Made by a program: the position numbers and the translations under genes. Of a stretch of 64,000 nucleotides of DNA, positions 16,722 through 26,549 are shown piece after piece. Each line of letters opens with the position of its first letter. The first letter of the stretch is position 1. The notes under the pieces were generated by a model. That model saw only the letters and a program-made list of their open reading frames with translations. It was not told the DNA's origin and did no database searches. The stretch spans positions 310,001 to 374,000 of the forward strand of contig NZ_JAIVAE010000003.1 of the NCBI RefSeq assembly GCF_020171785.1, written 5' to 3'. The DNA comes from Guptibacillus hwajinpoensis (GTDB taxonomy: Bacteria > Bacillota > Bacilli > Bacillales > Guptibacillaceae).

Positions 16722-16753
16722 AAAAAAATGCCCTGGACAGAGTCCAGAGCATT
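16722..16753 (-). terminator. Terminator of the panBCD operon
   Basis: On the minus strand AATGCTCTGGAC and GTCCAGGGCATT pair with one mismatch around a TCT loop, followed by a TTTTTT tract. It begins 4 nt after the panD stop. Confidence 0.85.
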
Positions 16754-16756
16754 TTC

Positions 16757-17140
16757 TTATAAAATTGTTGCTTCAGGCTCTAGCCCAATCATATCAACGA
16801 TCGTATTATGTTCATTCATAATGGCTACGCGCGGCGTATATTGTTTCGCTTCTTCCTCACTCATCATAGCGTAAGCAACAATAATCACGACGTCTCCTTC
16901 TTGAACAAGTCGTGCAGCTGCTCCATTTAAACAAACAACTCCCGATCCTCTTTCACCAGGAATAATATATGTTTCTAACCTTGCACCATTATTATTATTT
17001 ACAATTTGAACTTTCTCATTCGGAAGCATGCCTACAGCTTCAATAATGTCCTCGTCTATTGTAATGCTTCCCACATAGTTTAAATTAGCTTCCGTTACAC
17101 GGGCGCGATGAATTTTACCCTTCATCATTGTTACAAACAT
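16757..17140 (-). CDS. panD: Aspartate 1-decarboxylase
   Basis: Makes beta-alanine from aspartate for pantothenate. The 127-aa proenzyme self-cleaves at G24-S25 (NYVGSITID) to form the pyruvoyl cofactor. That position agrees with the E. coli numbering and supports ATG 17140 as the start. Other signatures are [22 protein letters not shown] and the YAMMSEEEA tail. It is the last gene of panBCD, 3 nt after panC. Confidence 0.95.
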   Translation of the reverse strand: MFVTMMKGKIHRARVTEANLNYVGSITIDEDIIEAVGMLPNEKVQIVNNNNGARLETYIIPGERGSGVVCLNGAAARLVQEGDVVIIVAYAMMSEEEAKQYTPRVAIMNEHNTIVDMIGLEPEATIL

Positions 17141-17143
17141 CTT

Positions 17144-18007
17144 CTACACTCCTATCGCAATTTCACTTCTAGTTGTAACCTTGTTATCTATGAGTCGTGC
17201 AGCAGTAAATTGAACAGCCACCGCTACAATGATGTTTTCTTTCATCACATCAATGGCTTCTAACGCTGGATATGAAAGAACTTCAACATAATCAATCACT
17301 CCAGAAGTTTGGTTTAAATAAGAAATAATCAATTCTTTAATCCGTACTGGATTCGTTTCCCCTCGCTCAATCGCATTTGCTGCAGCATCAAGACTTCTTG
17401 ACAACTGAATGGCCTCTTCTCGTTCAGTAGGCGTTAAATATACATTACGCGAGCTTTTCGCAAGCCCATCTTCCTCTCGGATAATTGGACACGGTACGAT
17501 TTCAACGGGAACGTTAAAATCCTCCACAAGCCCCTTTATCACGGCTACTTGCTGAGCATCTTTCATACCAAAGTAAGCGCGATCTGGGAGAACGATCTGA
17601 AGCAATTTCATAACGACGGTAGCTACGCCATCAAAGTGTCCTGGCCTTGATTCACCACATAATGTATCGACACGTTCCTGAACAGTTAATCGTGTGGTAC
17701 GTTCTTTCGGATACATCTCTTTCACATTTGGATAGAACAGGATGTCTACTCCCGCCTGTTTCGCAAGTTCTTCATCGCGCTTCAAATCTCTCGGATAGCG
17801 ATCAAAATCTTCATTCGGACCAAATTGCAAAGGATTTACAAATATGCTCATGATAACGCAATCATTTTGTTTCAACGCTTCTTCAACAAGACTCATATGT
17901 CCTTCATGAAGATAACCCATCGTAGGTACAAAGCCAATCGTCTTCCCCGATCTTAACGTTTTTTTAGAAAAAGTCTGCATTTCGTTGATCGTCGTTATGA
18001 TTCTCAT
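17144..18007 (-). CDS. panC: Pantothenate synthetase
   Basis: ATP-dependent condensation of pantoate and beta-alanine. The 287-aa protein has the nucleotidyltransferase signatures [16 protein letters not shown] (HxGH), [35 protein letters not shown] and YFGMKDAQQ. The KSSRN loop corresponds to the KMSKS region. ATG 18007 overlaps the panB stop by 4 nt, indicating translational coupling. Confidence 0.96.
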   Translation of the reverse strand: MRIITTINEMQTFSKKTLRSGKTIGFVPTMGYLHEGHMSLVEEALKQNDCVIMSIFVNPLQFGPNEDFDRYPRDLKRDEELAKQAGVDILFYPNVKEMYPKERTTRLTVQERVDTLCGESRPGHFDGVATVVMKLLQIVLPDRAYFGMKDAQQVAVIKGLVEDFNVPVEIVPCPIIREEDGLAKSSRNVYLTPTEREEAIQLSRSLDAAANAIERGETNPVRIKELIISYLNQTSGVIDYVEVLSYPALEAIDVMKENIIVAVAVQFTAARLIDNKVTTRSEIAIGV

Positions 18008-18843
18008 GATCTCGTCCCTCCGTACATCCCTGATAGCTGCTCTTCCTTCATATTAAACGAGTGCTTTTGCTCTGGAAATTGACGTTCTTTCACTTCTGCA
18101 ACATACTCACCAATCGCCTTCGAAATAACGTTTGAAACATGACTATACTGCTTCACAAATTTAGGTACATGACCTGTACCATAACCGATCACATCGTGAT
18201 AAACGAGAACTTGCCCATCTGCCTGAACACCCGCTCCAATGCCAATGACTGGAATTGAAAGCTCATATGCCACAATTTCCGTTAGCTGTTGAGGGACACA
18301 TTCCAATACAAGCGCAAAGGCTCCTGCTTCTTCTATTGCTTTTGCCTCTCTAACGAGTAAGGCCGCACTATCAGATTCTTTTGCCTGTACTTTATAGCCA
18401 CCTAATACGCCTACAGATTGCGGTGTTAGTCCTAAATGGCCCATAACCGGTACACCTGCTGTAGTTAACTTTCTTACTTGTGGAATAACTTCTCCACCGC
18501 CTTCAAGCTTAACTGCATGAGCCCCAGCTTCTTGCATAAGTCTTCCTGCATGTGCAAGCGTCTCTTGAAAAGTACTATGATAGGTAAGGAAGGGCAAATC
18601 TGTTACTACAAATGTATGAGGCGCTCCACGTTTTACTGCTTTCGTATGCAGAACCATATCATCCATCGTAACCGGTACAGTTGAATCGTAACCAAGTGCC
18701 ACCATGCCTACCGAATCACCTACTAACAAGAGATCCATCCCTGCTGCTTCTGCTAGTTTTGCTGAAGGATAATCATATGCGGTTAACATCACAATTGGCT
18801 CTTTGTTTACTTTCATTTTTTTGAAATCGCTTGTCGTCTTCAT
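18004..18843 (-). CDS. panB: 3-methyl-2-oxobutanoate hydroxymethyltransferase
   Basis: First committed step to pantoate, using 5,10-methylene-tetrahydrofolate. The 279-aa TIM-barrel protein shows [46 protein letters not shown] and [17 protein letters not shown]. The frame extends to 18876, but ATG 18843 follows AAGGAGGAAAAAG and gives [10 protein letters not shown]. It is the first gene of panBCD, preceded by a 235-nt structured leader. Confidence 0.95.
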   Translation of the reverse strand: MKTTSDFKKMKVNKEPIVMLTAYDYPSAKLAEAAGMDLLLVGDSVGMVALGYDSTVPVTMDDMVLHTKAVKRGAPHTFVVTDLPFLTYHSTFQETLAHAGRLMQEAGAHAVKLEGGGEVIPQVRKLTTAGVPVMGHLGLTPQSVGVLGGYKVQAKESDSAALLVREAKAIEEAGAFALVLECVPQQLTEIVAYELSIPVIGIGAGVQADGQVLVYHDVIGYGTGHVPKFVKQYSHVSNVISKAIGEYVAEVKERQFPEQKHSFNMKEEQLSGMYGGTRS

Positions 18844-18881
18844 CTTTTTCCTCCTTTTTTTAGAGGAACATTTCACCGCAC

Positions 18882-18999
18882 AAAAAACCTCCTAACATGG
18901 AAATGCAGCAGACAGGGGTATCCCATCAGTCTATGTACGCATAGACTTGCCGCAAAACTCCACGTTAGGAGATTACTTCATCGGTTTTATCCCTCTGTC
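18882..18999 (-). promoter_or_regulatory. panB leader: pan-RNA-motif-like structure with overlapping terminator
   Basis: In the minus-strand RNA, GACAG-A-GGG (991-999 end) pairs with CCCCTGTC (911-918), leaving one bulged A. Bulged adenines in the stem are the hallmark of the pan RNA motif known upstream of panB in Firmicutes. An inner 8-bp hairpin (18928-18947) is present. A 13-bp stem (18889-18901 with 18959-18971, one G-U) runs into six U residues, forming a terminator. The two long stems cross, so they exclude each other, as expected for a riboswitch-like control. Confidence 0.6.
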
Positions 19000-19083
19000 C
19001 CAGTCCATACGGATCAAGGCAGACTATTATTTTAGTAAGAATAAATGGTGCGGCTCTAATCAGATACCGCCCTTACACCTGTT

Positions 19084-19092
19084 AGTATAGCA
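19084..19092 (-). promoter_or_regulatory. Extended -10 promoter for panBCD
   Basis: On the minus strand TGC-TATACT is an extended -10 element; the -35 region is poor. It would start transcription near 19077, just upstream of the structured panB leader and just downstream of the birA stop. Confidence 0.45.
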
Positions 19093-19110
19093 GAAAATAT
19101 GACACAATCG

Positions 19111-20088
19111 TTAACAGATTTCAATATCTGCAGAATAAATATAGTGCATCTTTCCACTTTCATCTTCTAAAAGCAGCACGCCTTCTTCTGTAATCCCTTT
19201 TGCAAGGCCTTCGATTACGCCATTTAACGTTCTAGCCTTTATTTTACGACCTAGACTAACTGCATAACTTTCCCATAGAAGTTTGATCATCCTAAATCCA
19301 TTGTTTAAATATTCTTCATAAAGCGTTTCTAATTCATTTAATATGGCAGCTAGAAGGGCTGAACGGGTTATATCCCTGCCAGACTCAATCTTAAGCGAAG
19401 TTGCGGTCGTTAACTCATCCGGAAAATCTTCTTTGCTCGCATTCACATTAATGCCCATCCCAATAATGATTGACTTAATTTGATCTGCTTCAGCCTGAAG
19501 TTCTGTCAGTATGCCCACAACTTTTTTTCCATCAATTAAAATATCATTCGGCCACTTAATTTCTGCTTCAAGTCCCGTTTGCTTACGAATCGCATGCACC
19601 ACGCTAACCGCAGCAATCAGTGTAAACTGTGGTGCCCTCTGAGGTGGGAGTTTCGGACGCAAAATAATACTTGTCCAAATCCCGCTCCCACTAGGAGAGT
19701 GCCAGGAGCGACCAAGTCTTCCTTTCCCTGCTGTTTGTTCGTCAGCTACAATGATGGTGCCATCGGAAGCTCCTCGATGGGCTAAATCATGCGCAATAAA
19801 TTGAGTTGATTCGACAGTAGGATAAGTATATATGGTTTTCCCTAGAAAATTGGTCGTTAGCTTAAGAGCAATTTCTTCTTTACTAAGCATATCCGGTCTG
19901 GAAACAATTCGATAACCTTTTTTTTGAACTGCTTCAACTTCGTAGCCGTTTTTCCTAAGTTCTGACACGTGTTTCCAAATAGCTGTTCGAGATACGTTGA
20001 GCGTTTCACTTATCATTTGACCTGAAACGTAGTTTTCTGCATGCTCTTCAAGCATTTGCAGCAGGCGCTGCCTTATTGAGTCTGCCAC
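19111..20088 (-). CDS. birA: Biotin-protein ligase / biotin operon repressor
   Basis: Attaches biotin to carboxylases and, when bio-AMP-bound, represses biotin genes. The 325-aa protein has an N-terminal winged helix-turn-helix (LNVSRTAIWKHVSELRKNGYEVE, about 27-50), so it is the bifunctional type. A catalytic domain follows with EQTAGKGRLGRSWHSP and IKWPNDILIDGKKVVGIL, and an SH3-like C-terminal domain. Start GTG 20088 has AGAAGGTGG upstream and overlaps the 3' end of cca. It is the last gene of the long operon that begins at ypjD. Confidence 0.95.
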   Translation of the reverse strand: MADSIRQRLLQMLEEHAENYVSGQMISETLNVSRTAIWKHVSELRKNGYEVEAVQKKGYRIVSRPDMLSKEEIALKLTTNFLGKTIYTYPTVESTQFIAHDLAHRGASDGTIIVADEQTAGKGRLGRSWHSPSGSGIWTSIILRPKLPPQRAPQFTLIAAVSVVHAIRKQTGLEAEIKWPNDILIDGKKVVGILTELQAEADQIKSIIIGMGINVNASKEDFPDELTTATSLKIESGRDITRSALLAAILNELETLYEEYLNNGFRMIKLLWESYAVSLGRKIKARTLNGVIEGLAKGITEEGVLLLEDESGKMHYIYSADIEIC

Positions 20089-21260
20089 TGTTTAAGCCAC
20101 CTTCTAATGCTGGATTTCTCATTTTTAATTTCATCATTGATTACGGCTAGCTCAATTTGCTTTAGAGCCTCACCAACCCACGGTCCTGGAGAGCATTCTC
20201 TCCAGCGAATGAGGTCCTCCCCTGTCACAGCAAGCATTTTGGAGGAGGTTATCGTAAGGTTTGAAGTGATCTGTTCCACACTTTCAAGAAACGGACGACG
20301 CTTTTCGAACACCGATCGAAGCCTCTCACATGACTTCACTTCTGGGAGTGCATTATAAACGGTTTCCTTATTCCACCCTTTATCTTGTGAATTCTTTACA
20401 TTTACTAAAAGATGCTCCACTTCTTTAATAATCCGATTTGACAATCGCCACTTTTTTAAAAATTGACTTGGCTTTTCAGTCGTGGAAGATAGCCACGCCC
20501 ACCGCTCTATTTCTGTCGTTAAATTCACCAAAAAAGGAAATTCATCAAATGATTGCTCAATTTCTTGAAGTTCTGGTAAAACGAGATGAACATTTGCCTG
20601 GACAAGTGTATGAAGTGCTTGATCTACGGCTTTTCCAGCTAGTAGTTTGCTGAACTCCATTTGAATTCTTTCAATTGCAACATATTGAAGCAAGTCCGCT
20701 TGTTTCTTTAACGCTTGTTCCGTTTGTTGGTCAAGTGTAAAGTTAAGCGTGCTTTGAAATCGAAGGGCTCTTATCATCCGTAATGCATCTTCTTGAAATC
20801 GTTCATCTGGATTACCGACCGTACGAATGAGACGATTTTTAAGATCCTCTTGTCCACCATATAGGTCGATAAGCGTTCCATCTATTGAAAGCGCCAGGCT
20901 ATTCATAGTGAAGTCACGTCTCGCGAGATCTTCCTCTATTGAACCTAAGAAAGAAACCGCATTTGGATGCCTAAAATCATTATAAGACACATCAGTTCTA
21001 AATGTTGTTATCTCGTATGAAAACCCATCATAAATAACAGTAACCGTTCCATGATCGATCCCTGTTGGAATGACTGTATGAAAACTAGCCATGATTTCTT
21101 CAGGTTTAGCTGAAGAGGCAAGATCAAAGTCAGAAACAGGTAAACCGAGTATCGCATCTCTCACTGCGCCTCCAACAATATACGCTTCATGTCCGGCGTC
21201 CTTCAGAAGTTGTAGCACCTCAAGACAACATTCATAAGCTCTACCCGTTAGTATAATCAA
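20073..21260 (-). CDS. cca: CCA-adding tRNA nucleotidyltransferase
   Basis: Adds or repairs the 3'-CCA of tRNAs. The 395-aa class II enzyme has [22 protein letters not shown] (G-box and DxD metal site), [29 protein letters not shown] and the [14 protein letters not shown] motif with the EDxxR template residues. Start is TTG 21260; its TTGA overlaps the bshA stop, so translation is coupled. The C-terminus overlaps the birA start. Confidence 0.95.
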   Translation of the reverse strand: MIILTGRAYECCLEVLQLLKDAGHEAYIVGGAVRDAILGLPVSDFDLASSAKPEEIMASFHTVIPTGIDHGTVTVIYDGFSYEITTFRTDVSYNDFRHPNAVSFLGSIEEDLARRDFTMNSLALSIDGTLIDLYGGQEDLKNRLIRTVGNPDERFQEDALRMIRALRFQSTLNFTLDQQTEQALKKQADLLQYVAIERIQMEFSKLLAGKAVDQALHTLVQANVHLVLPELQEIEQSFDEFPFLVNLTTEIERWAWLSSTTEKPSQFLKKWRLSNRIIKEVEHLLVNVKNSQDKGWNKETVYNALPEVKSCERLRSVFEKRRPFLESVEQITSNLTITSSKMLAVTGEDLIRWRECSPGPWVGEALKQIELAVINDEIKNEKSSIRRWLKQWQTQ

Positions 21261-22393
21261 GTAAGTGCCCCCTGAAGCGTTTTATAATAAATCGCCTCAT
21301 ACTGTTCTAAAATGCGTTGGGAAGCAAATCTAGTTTGAACAGCTTTAACCGCGGCCGAACTCATTTGGTTATGCAACTCTTTATTCGATAGTAACTGCAC
21401 AGCATAAGCGGAGATAATGTCTATCTCACCAACTTCTGCTATAAACCCGTTCACCTCATGTTCAATGACTTCCGGAATTCCGCCTATGTTCGTTCCGATT
21501 GCAGGTACGCCACACGCCATCGCTTCAAGAGCAACTAAACCAAAACTCTCTTTTTCAGATAACAATAATTTCAAATCACAGATAGAGAGAATTTCAGCTA
21601 CATTTTCTTGTTTACCGAGAAACTTCACTTTCTCTTTTAACCCTAAATCGTTTACGAGTCGACAGGCAACTTGAATTTCAGGGCCATCACCAATGAGCAA
21701 TAACTTTGCAGGCATTTCTTTTTGGATGCGGTGAAATACCTTAATGACATCAGGAACACGTTTTACCGCTCTAAAATTCGAAATGTGAACAATAACCTTT
21801 TCCTCTTCCGTAATGCCGTAACTTTTCTTCAAGTCTGCAGGAGGTTTTGGATAATAAATGCGTTCATCTACAAAGTTATATACTGTGTCAATCGGTTTGT
21901 CTGTTTCAAGTAATCGGTGTGTTTGATCAACGAGATCGTTTGATACAGCTGTTACGCGATCAGATTTTTCAATACCAAATCGAATTAGTTGTGTTAACGA
22001 CGGATCATATCCAAGTACTGTAATATCTGTTCCGTGCAGGGTTGTAACAATTTTAATATCTCCTCCAACCATTTCTTTCGCGAGGAAAGCACAAACAGCA
22101 TGCGGAACAGCATAGTGAACATGAAGGAGATCAAGGTTTTCTCGTTGAATCACCTCTGCCATTTTACTAGCAAGGGTTAAATCATACGGAGGATAACGAA
22201 AAACAGCATATTGGTTGACTTCAACTTCGTGAAAATAAATGTTGGGGTGAAACGTATCCAGGCGGAATGGAACGCTACTTGTGATAAAGTGAACTTCATG
22301 CCCCTTTTCAGCCATCATCTTTCCAAGTTCTGTCGCAATAACGCCAGATCCCCCCACAGTTGGGTAACAAGTAATTCCTATTTTTAATGTCAT
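21257..22393 (-). CDS. bshA: N-acetyl-alpha-D-glucosaminyl L-malate synthase
   Basis: First step of bacillithiol synthesis, joining GlcNAc from UDP-GlcNAc to L-malate. The 378-aa GT4 glycosyltransferase has the N-terminal [34 protein letters not shown], the [17 protein letters not shown] region and the sugar-nucleotide motif [25 protein letters not shown] 22393 overlaps the bshB1 stop by 4 nt. The position between bshB1 and cca matches B. subtilis ypjH. Confidence 0.95.
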   Translation of the reverse strand: MTLKIGITCYPTVGGSGVIATELGKMMAEKGHEVHFITSSVPFRLDTFHPNIYFHEVEVNQYAVFRYPPYDLTLASKMAEVIQRENLDLLHVHYAVPHAVCAFLAKEMVGGDIKIVTTLHGTDITVLGYDPSLTQLIRFGIEKSDRVTAVSNDLVDQTHRLLETDKPIDTVYNFVDERIYYPKPPADLKKSYGITEEEKVIVHISNFRAVKRVPDVIKVFHRIQKEMPAKLLLIGDGPEIQVACRLVNDLGLKEKVKFLGKQENVAEILSICDLKLLLSEKESFGLVALEAMACGVPAIGTNIGGIPEVIEHEVNGFIAEVGEIDIISAYAVQLLSNKELHNQMSSAAVKAVQTRFASQRILEQYEAIYYKTLQGALT

Positions 22394-23103
22394 CGTCTTT
22401 CTCCTAACGGAAATTCTTCCAGGGACAGCAGGTTCTTCGCAATAAACCCTTCTGCATATTCTACTCCTGACTCTTTGCCATATAAATATTCTCGATGAAT
22501 TACTTTATCAACGTACCCATTTGTTAAAGGAGTGGATACACTATCGGACGTGAGAGTAAATTGACTCTCATACGCTTCAAGCGATTGTCTTTTTGCCTCA
22601 ATTTGATTACTGATGTTAATCGTAAATTGAGGACGATGGAATCCGTTAATAAAGTAATAATAGATTTGACTTACTTTATGAGCATCTCCTAATTGTGGAT
22701 GATATTTTCGAATGCCCGCTGAAAAAACGGCTTCTTCCACTAATCGAGCCGCATGACCATGATCCGGGTGGCGATCTTCTGAGTAAGGAACAAAAACAAT
22801 CCGCGGCTTTTTCTTGCGTATGATTTTAACTAGTGCTGAAAGCTTATCATCTGAAATACCCAATCCACGATCAGGAAATTTCATATTTAAACGCGTTGTT
22901 ACCGACAAAATTTCAGCTGCATGCTGGGCTTCGTGATGTCGGGTGAAAACAGTACCGTTTGAAGAAAGTTCAGCCTCTGTTAAATCACAAATACCTGTCG
23001 TCCTACCTTCTTCAGCGAGTTTCTTTAGCGTGCCACCCATTCCAATTTCAACATCATCTGCGTGGGCCCCAAACGCAAGTATATCAAGTATTATTTCTTC
23101 CAT
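22390..23103 (-). CDS. bshB1: Bacillithiol biosynthesis deacetylase BshB1
   Basis: Zinc-dependent removal of the acetyl group from GlcNAc-malate, the second bacillithiol step. The 237-aa PIG-L family protein has [17 protein letters not shown] (AHxDD zinc motif, about 11-27), [12 protein letters not shown] and a later HPDHGHAA with the third ligand. The frame extends 20 codons upstream, but ATG 23103 follows GGAGAGAAATTGTAC and gives the normal length. It overlaps the end of mgsA by 20 nt. Confidence 0.94.
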   Translation of the reverse strand: MEEIILDILAFGAHADDVEIGMGGTLKKLAEEGRTTGICDLTEAELSSNGTVFTRHHEAQHAAEILSVTTRLNMKFPDRGLGISDDKLSALVKIIRKKKPRIVFVPYSEDRHPDHGHAARLVEEAVFSAGIRKYHPQLGDAHKVSQIYYYFINGFHRPQFTINISNQIEAKRQSLEAYESQFTLTSDSVSTPLTNGYVDKVIHREYLYGKESGVEYAEGFIAKNLLSLEEFPLGERR

Positions 23104-23494
23104 GTACAATTTCTCTCCAATCCAATTCTCCCCTTGCCAGGGCGTGAACAAGTATTTCCGCACTGCCCATATTTGTTGCTAGCGGGATATCATATACATC
23201 ACATAGTCTAATGAGCGCTGTAATATCTGGCTCATGCGGCTGTGCTGTTAGGGGATCTCGAAAGAAAATCACTGCATCCATATCATTCTCTGCAATCATT
23301 GCACCAATTTGCTGATCCCCACCAAGAGGACCAGATTGGTAACGATGCACGTTTAAACCAGTTTCATCTATGATTCGTTTTCCAGTTGTCCCAGTCGCAT
23401 AAAGGTCGTGTGGATCTAAAATCATTTTATAAGCTAGTGTAAAACGAACAAGATCGTCTTTTTTCTTATCGTGCGCGATTAAAGCGATTTTCAT
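23084..23494 (-). CDS. mgsA: Methylglyoxal synthase
   Basis: Converts dihydroxyacetone phosphate to methylglyoxal, a bypass of glycolysis under phosphate limitation. The 136-aa protein has [24 protein letters not shown] with the phosphate site, the [14 protein letters not shown] motif with the catalytic Asp, and [18 protein letters not shown] follows TAGGGGATGTTCTC. It is between dapB and bshB1 in the conserved operon. Confidence 0.95.
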   Translation of the reverse strand: MKIALIAHDKKKDDLVRFTLAYKMILDPHDLYATGTTGKRIIDETGLNVHRYQSGPLGGDQQIGAMIAENDMDAVIFFRDPLTAQPHEPDITALIRLCDVYDIPLATNMGSAEILVHALARGELDWREIVHGRNNT

Positions 23495-23505
23495 GAGAAC
23501 ATCCC

Positions 23506-24306
23506 CTACTCCATTATATTTTCAAGACCGTAAACAAGCTGATCAATTTTTAGAACCGTTTCAACAGCAAGCTGTACACCTGGCATGAAGGACGCTCTGT
23601 TCATTGAGTCATGACGAATTTTCAATGTTTGTCCTTCGCCTCCAAAAAGAACTTCTTGGTGGGCCACAAGACCTGGCAAGCGAACGCTGTGAATCCTCAT
23701 GCCTTCATAATCTGCACCACGTGCTCCAGCCAGGTCCTCTCGTTCATTTTCATGCCCCTGCTTCTTTTCTTCCCTTACTTCTGAAATCATTTTTGCCGTT
23801 TTTACTGCTGTTCCAGATGGCGCATCAAGTTTTCGGTCATGATGTTGCTCAATAATCTCAACATCAGAGAAATATTTAGCTGCCATTGTAGCAAATTTCA
23901 TCATTAACACAGCACCGATTGCAAAGTTAGGAGCAATAATCGCACCTAACCCTTTTTCTTCTGCCGTTCTTGATAGTTCGTCCACATCATCATTTGAAAA
24001 TCCTGTTGTTCCTACAACGGGTCGGACTCCATGATCAAACGCAATTTGCATATGCTTTTTCCCATGTTCAGGCGTTGTTAAGTCAATCAAAACGTCACAT
24101 TCTACTTCAGATAAACATTGATCTAGATCCGTATAGATAGGTGAATTTAGTGATGGCAGTCCACTAATATCTGCCACCGTTTGTCCAGACGATTTACGGT
24201 CCACAACAGCAGTTAACGTGAAATGCGCTGTTCGATCGACAAGTTTTACTGCTTCCATCCCCATATTCCCTCTTGGTCCTGCTATCACAATTTTCACTTC
24301 TTGCAT
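23506..24306 (-). CDS. dapB: 4-hydroxy-tetrahydrodipicolinate reductase
   Basis: NAD(P)H-dependent step of lysine, meso-diaminopimelate and dipicolinate supply. The 266-aa protein has the Rossmann [39 protein letters not shown] and the catalytic [15 protein letters not shown] segment. The frame is open to 24339, but ATG 24306 gives the usual length and start [13 protein letters not shown]. The ATG overlaps the ypjD stop, so the two are coupled. Confidence 0.95.
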   Translation of the reverse strand: MQEVKIVIAGPRGNMGMEAVKLVDRTAHFTLTAVVDRKSSGQTVADISGLPSLNSPIYTDLDQCLSEVECDVLIDLTTPEHGKKHMQIAFDHGVRPVVGTTGFSNDDVDELSRTAEEKGLGAIIAPNFAIGAVLMMKFATMAAKYFSDVEIIEQHHDRKLDAPSGTAVKTAKMISEVREEKKQGHENEREDLAGARGADYEGMRIHSVRLPGLVAHQEVLFGGEGQTLKIRHDSMNRASFMPGVQLAVETVLKIDQLVYGLENIME

Positions 24307-24647
24307 CAGTCGCCACTCTCCTTCTCGATTTTTGTCCAACGATCTTTATCTCTGGTTTGAAACTTATTCATCACTCTTCCAAATGCTTCATCAAGGTCAA
24401 TATCTAACGAATTCGCAAAACAAGTAAGCACAAATAAAAGATCGCCCATTTCATCTTCAATGGTTCGTTCTTCTTCCGAATTCTTTTTTGGTTTTTCACC
24501 ATGATAATGATTAATTTCACGTGCTAACTCACCAAGTTCTTCTGTCATTCTGGCTAGCATGGCAAGTGGACTAAAGTATCCTTCTTTAAATTGACTTATG
24601 TATTGGTCTACCTCTTCTTGCATTTCATGTATTGTGCGTTCTGACAC
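24306..24647 (-). CDS. ypjD: MazG-type nucleotide pyrophosphohydrolase (YpjD)
   Basis: An all-alpha NTP pyrophosphatase of the MazG superfamily; house-cleaning of non-canonical nucleotides is the family role. The 113-aa protein has the metal-binding [10 protein letters not shown] and [16 protein letters not shown] motifs (ExxE and ExxD). GTG 24647 is preferred over GTG 24659 because AAAGGTGG lies 8 nt upstream, giving [13 protein letters not shown]. It is the first gene of the operon running to birA. Confidence 0.92.
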   Translation of the reverse strand: MSERTIHEMQEEVDQYISQFKEGYFSPLAMLARMTEELGELAREINHYHGEKPKKNSEEERTIEDEMGDLLFVLTCFANSLDIDLDEAFGRVMNKFQTRDKDRWTKIEKESGD

Positions 24648-24676
24648 AAACCATTCCACCTTTCACATCAGTTCTT

Positions 24677-24705
24677 ATGTTAGCTAAAAGAAGAACATTT
24701 GACAA
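24677..24705 (-). promoter_or_regulatory. Sigma-A-type promoter for the ypjD-birA operon
   Basis: TTGTCA (24700-24705), a 17-nt spacer and TAACAT (24677-24682), read on the minus strand, lie just upstream of ypjD. The -35 matches 5 of 6 and the -10 4 of 6. Confidence 0.45.
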
Positions 24706-24758
24706 ATGTTTCACACGAATTCCTCTCATTAACTTATAGCGAGTATAACAGAATGAAA

Positions 24759-24787
24759 TTGCTGTCTGCTCGGTATTTGATTATAAT
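24759..24787 (+). promoter_or_regulatory. Sigma-A-type promoter for ypjC
   Basis: TTGCTG, a 17-nt spacer and a perfect TATAAT (24782-24787) precede the ypjC start by about 35 nt. Confidence 0.65.
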
Positions 24788-24822
24788 GTAGATTGTTGGT
24801 TCATACGTTAGGAGTGTCGGAT

Positions 24823-25692
24823 ATGGAAGGTATACGAACAAAAAATGTGTTCTTTATTTTATTAGGCTCTGCCATTTTTGCATTTGGGCTTGTGCATTTC
24901 AATATGGAAAACAATTTAGCTGAAGGTGGTTTCACCGGCATAACACTATTACTTTATTTTCTATTCAATATCGACCCAGCTATTTCGAATCTTGTTCTTA
25001 ACATTCCCTTATTTCTCATTGGCTGGAAGCTACTTGGTCGAAAAGCATTTATTTACACGATTATTGGAACCGTTTCCTTATCTCTGTTTCTATGGATCTT
25101 TCAGCATTATTCAGCGCTCTCAATACCTCTACAAGATGATTTAACGCTTGCCGCTCTGTTTGCAGGTGTTTTCGTAGGAGTAGGACTCGGGATTATTTTT
25201 CGGTACGGAGGGACAACTGGCGGCGTAGATATTATCGCGAGACTTGGATCTAAATATGGTGGATGGAGTATGGGAAGAACGATGTTTGTTTTTGATTTTT
25301 GCGTCATTGCCATATCACTTGTTTATCTTAACTACAAAGAGGCCATGTATACGCTTTTAGCCGTTTTTGTAGCTGCTCGCGTAATCGACTTCATTCAGCA
25401 AGGTGCATATGCAGCAAAAGCTGCAATGATTATTAGTGAGAATAACAAAGAAATAGCGGATACCATTATGAGCCAAATGGATCGTGGCGCAACCGTCTTA
25501 AACGGGAAAGGAAGTTTCTCAGGATTACAAAAAGAAATTCTCTATTGCGTCGTAGCACGAAATGAAATCGTACGTCTAAAAAACATTATTAAACAGGTAG
25601 ACCCTCATGCATTTGTCGCCGTAAATGATGTACATGATGTGCTAGGTGAAGGGTTTACGCTTGATGAAAATAAAAATCCAATTGAACAGTAA
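24823..25692 (+). CDS. ypjC: YitT family membrane protein (YpjC)
   Basis: A 289-aa integral membrane protein with about five or six helices in the first 190 residues (VFFILLGSAIFAFGLVHF, then LFLWIFQHY, LAALFAGVFVGVGLGIIF). It carries the GGTTGGVDIIARL signature of the YitT/DUF161 family. A soluble C-terminal DUF2179 domain follows (about 205-280, with TVLNGKGSFSGLQKEILYCVV). The substrate is unknown. ATG 24823 has TTAGGAGTG upstream; an earlier in-frame codon lacks one. It is divergent from ypjD, and its terminator is shared with yugP. Confidence 0.88.
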   Translation: MEGIRTKNVFFILLGSAIFAFGLVHFNMENNLAEGGFTGITLLLYFLFNIDPAISNLVLNIPLFLIGWKLLGRKAFIYTIIGTVSLSLFLWIFQHYSALSIPLQDDLTLAALFAGVFVGVGLGIIFRYGGTTGGVDIIARLGSKYGGWSMGRTMFVFDFCVIAISLVYLNYKEAMYTLLAVFVAARVIDFIQQGAYAAKAAMIISENNKEIADTIMSQMDRGATVLNGKGSFSGLQKEILYCVVARNEIVRLKNIIKQVDPHAFVAVNDVHDVLGEGFTLDENKNPIEQ

Positions 25693-25724
25693 CGTCACTG
25701 CCAAAAAGAAAAAATAAATGAACT

Positions 25725-25755
25725 AAAAAAATCTCGCCAGTAGGCGAGATTTTTC
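25725..25755. terminator. Bidirectional terminator between ypjC and yugP
   Basis: AATCTCGCC and GGCGAGATT form a 9-bp stem with a 4-nt loop, flanked by A and T tracts on both sides. It serves two convergent genes. Confidence 0.9.
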
Positions 25756-25756
25756 A

Positions 25757-26434
25757 TTAATCTTCGTTCATTCCGATAAAGATAAACACAAAGCGTACCA
25801 ATTCTAATAGCGCAACAACTGCTGCTGCTACATATGTTAACGCGGCTGCATTCAATACTTTCTTTGTTTCTCTTTCTTCGTCATTTCGAATCACACCAGT
25901 GGATACAACTTGCTCCATCGCTCTGTTAGATGCATTAAATTCTACCGGGAGCGTTACTAGCTGGAACAAAACAGCTGCACTCATAAAGATAATCCCTAGC
26001 AAGATAAAGTTTGCAGAAGACATGAGAATACCAGCAAGAATGACAAAATAGCTAAAGTTTGAACCAAGATTCGCTACTGGAACAAGCGTATGACGGAACC
26101 GAAGTGGTGCATAGTCTTGCTCATCTTGAATCGCGTGTCCTACCTCGTGCGCCGCTATAGCTGCACCCGCTACAGAATGCCCATGAAAGTTTCCTGATGA
26201 AAGTCTTACCGTTTTGGAACGTGGATCATAATGATCTGAAAGGTGACCTCGTACTTCTTCTACCCCTACTGAATACAATCCATTTTCATCAAGAATTTTT
26301 CTTGCAACTTGAGCACCAGTCATTCCAGAAGAATTAGGAACTTTGGAATATTTTTTATAGGCGCTCTTCACTCTGCCCTGTGCCCAGAGTGGAATGATTA
26401 ACAAAAGCGCGAAGTATATTAGAAAACCAGCCAT
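25757..26434 (-). CDS. yugP: Zinc metallopeptidase, YugP family
   Basis: A 225-aa membrane-bound peptidase. It has an N-terminal membrane helix (FLIYFALLLIIPLWA), the HEVGH zinc motif in AIAAHEVGHAIQDEQDY with the downstream Glu region, and two or three further helices (FVILAGILMSSANFILLGIIF and the C-terminal VAAAVVALLELVRFVFIF). ATG 26434 follows GATGGAGG at 7 nt; the longer frame has no such site. In B. subtilis yugP is elsewhere; here it sits inside the ypj cluster and has its own promoter. Substrates are unknown. Confidence 0.9.
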   Translation of the reverse strand: MAGFLIYFALLLIIPLWAQGRVKSAYKKYSKVPNSSGMTGAQVARKILDENGLYSVGVEEVRGHLSDHYDPRSKTVRLSSGNFHGHSVAGAAIAAHEVGHAIQDEQDYAPLRFRHTLVPVANLGSNFSYFVILAGILMSSANFILLGIIFMSAAVLFQLVTLPVEFNASNRAMEQVVSTGVIRNDEERETKKVLNAAALTYVAAAVVALLELVRFVFIFIGMNED

Positions 26435-26487
26435 TTTCATTCCTCCATCACATGTGTAATTGCTTTTTAAAACTCTTATTAACGTCA

Positions 26488-26516
26488 ATTTTAGTCAAAT
26501 TCACCTTGAAAGTCAA
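26488..26516 (-). promoter_or_regulatory. Sigma-A-type promoter for yugP
   Basis: TTGACT (26511-26516), a 17-nt spacer and TAAAAT (26488-26493), each matching 5 of 6 consensus positions, lie between ypjB and yugP on the minus strand. Confidence 0.65.
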
Positions 26517-26549
26517 TTACACAGTTTCAGGTTCACAAGATCTTCAAAT

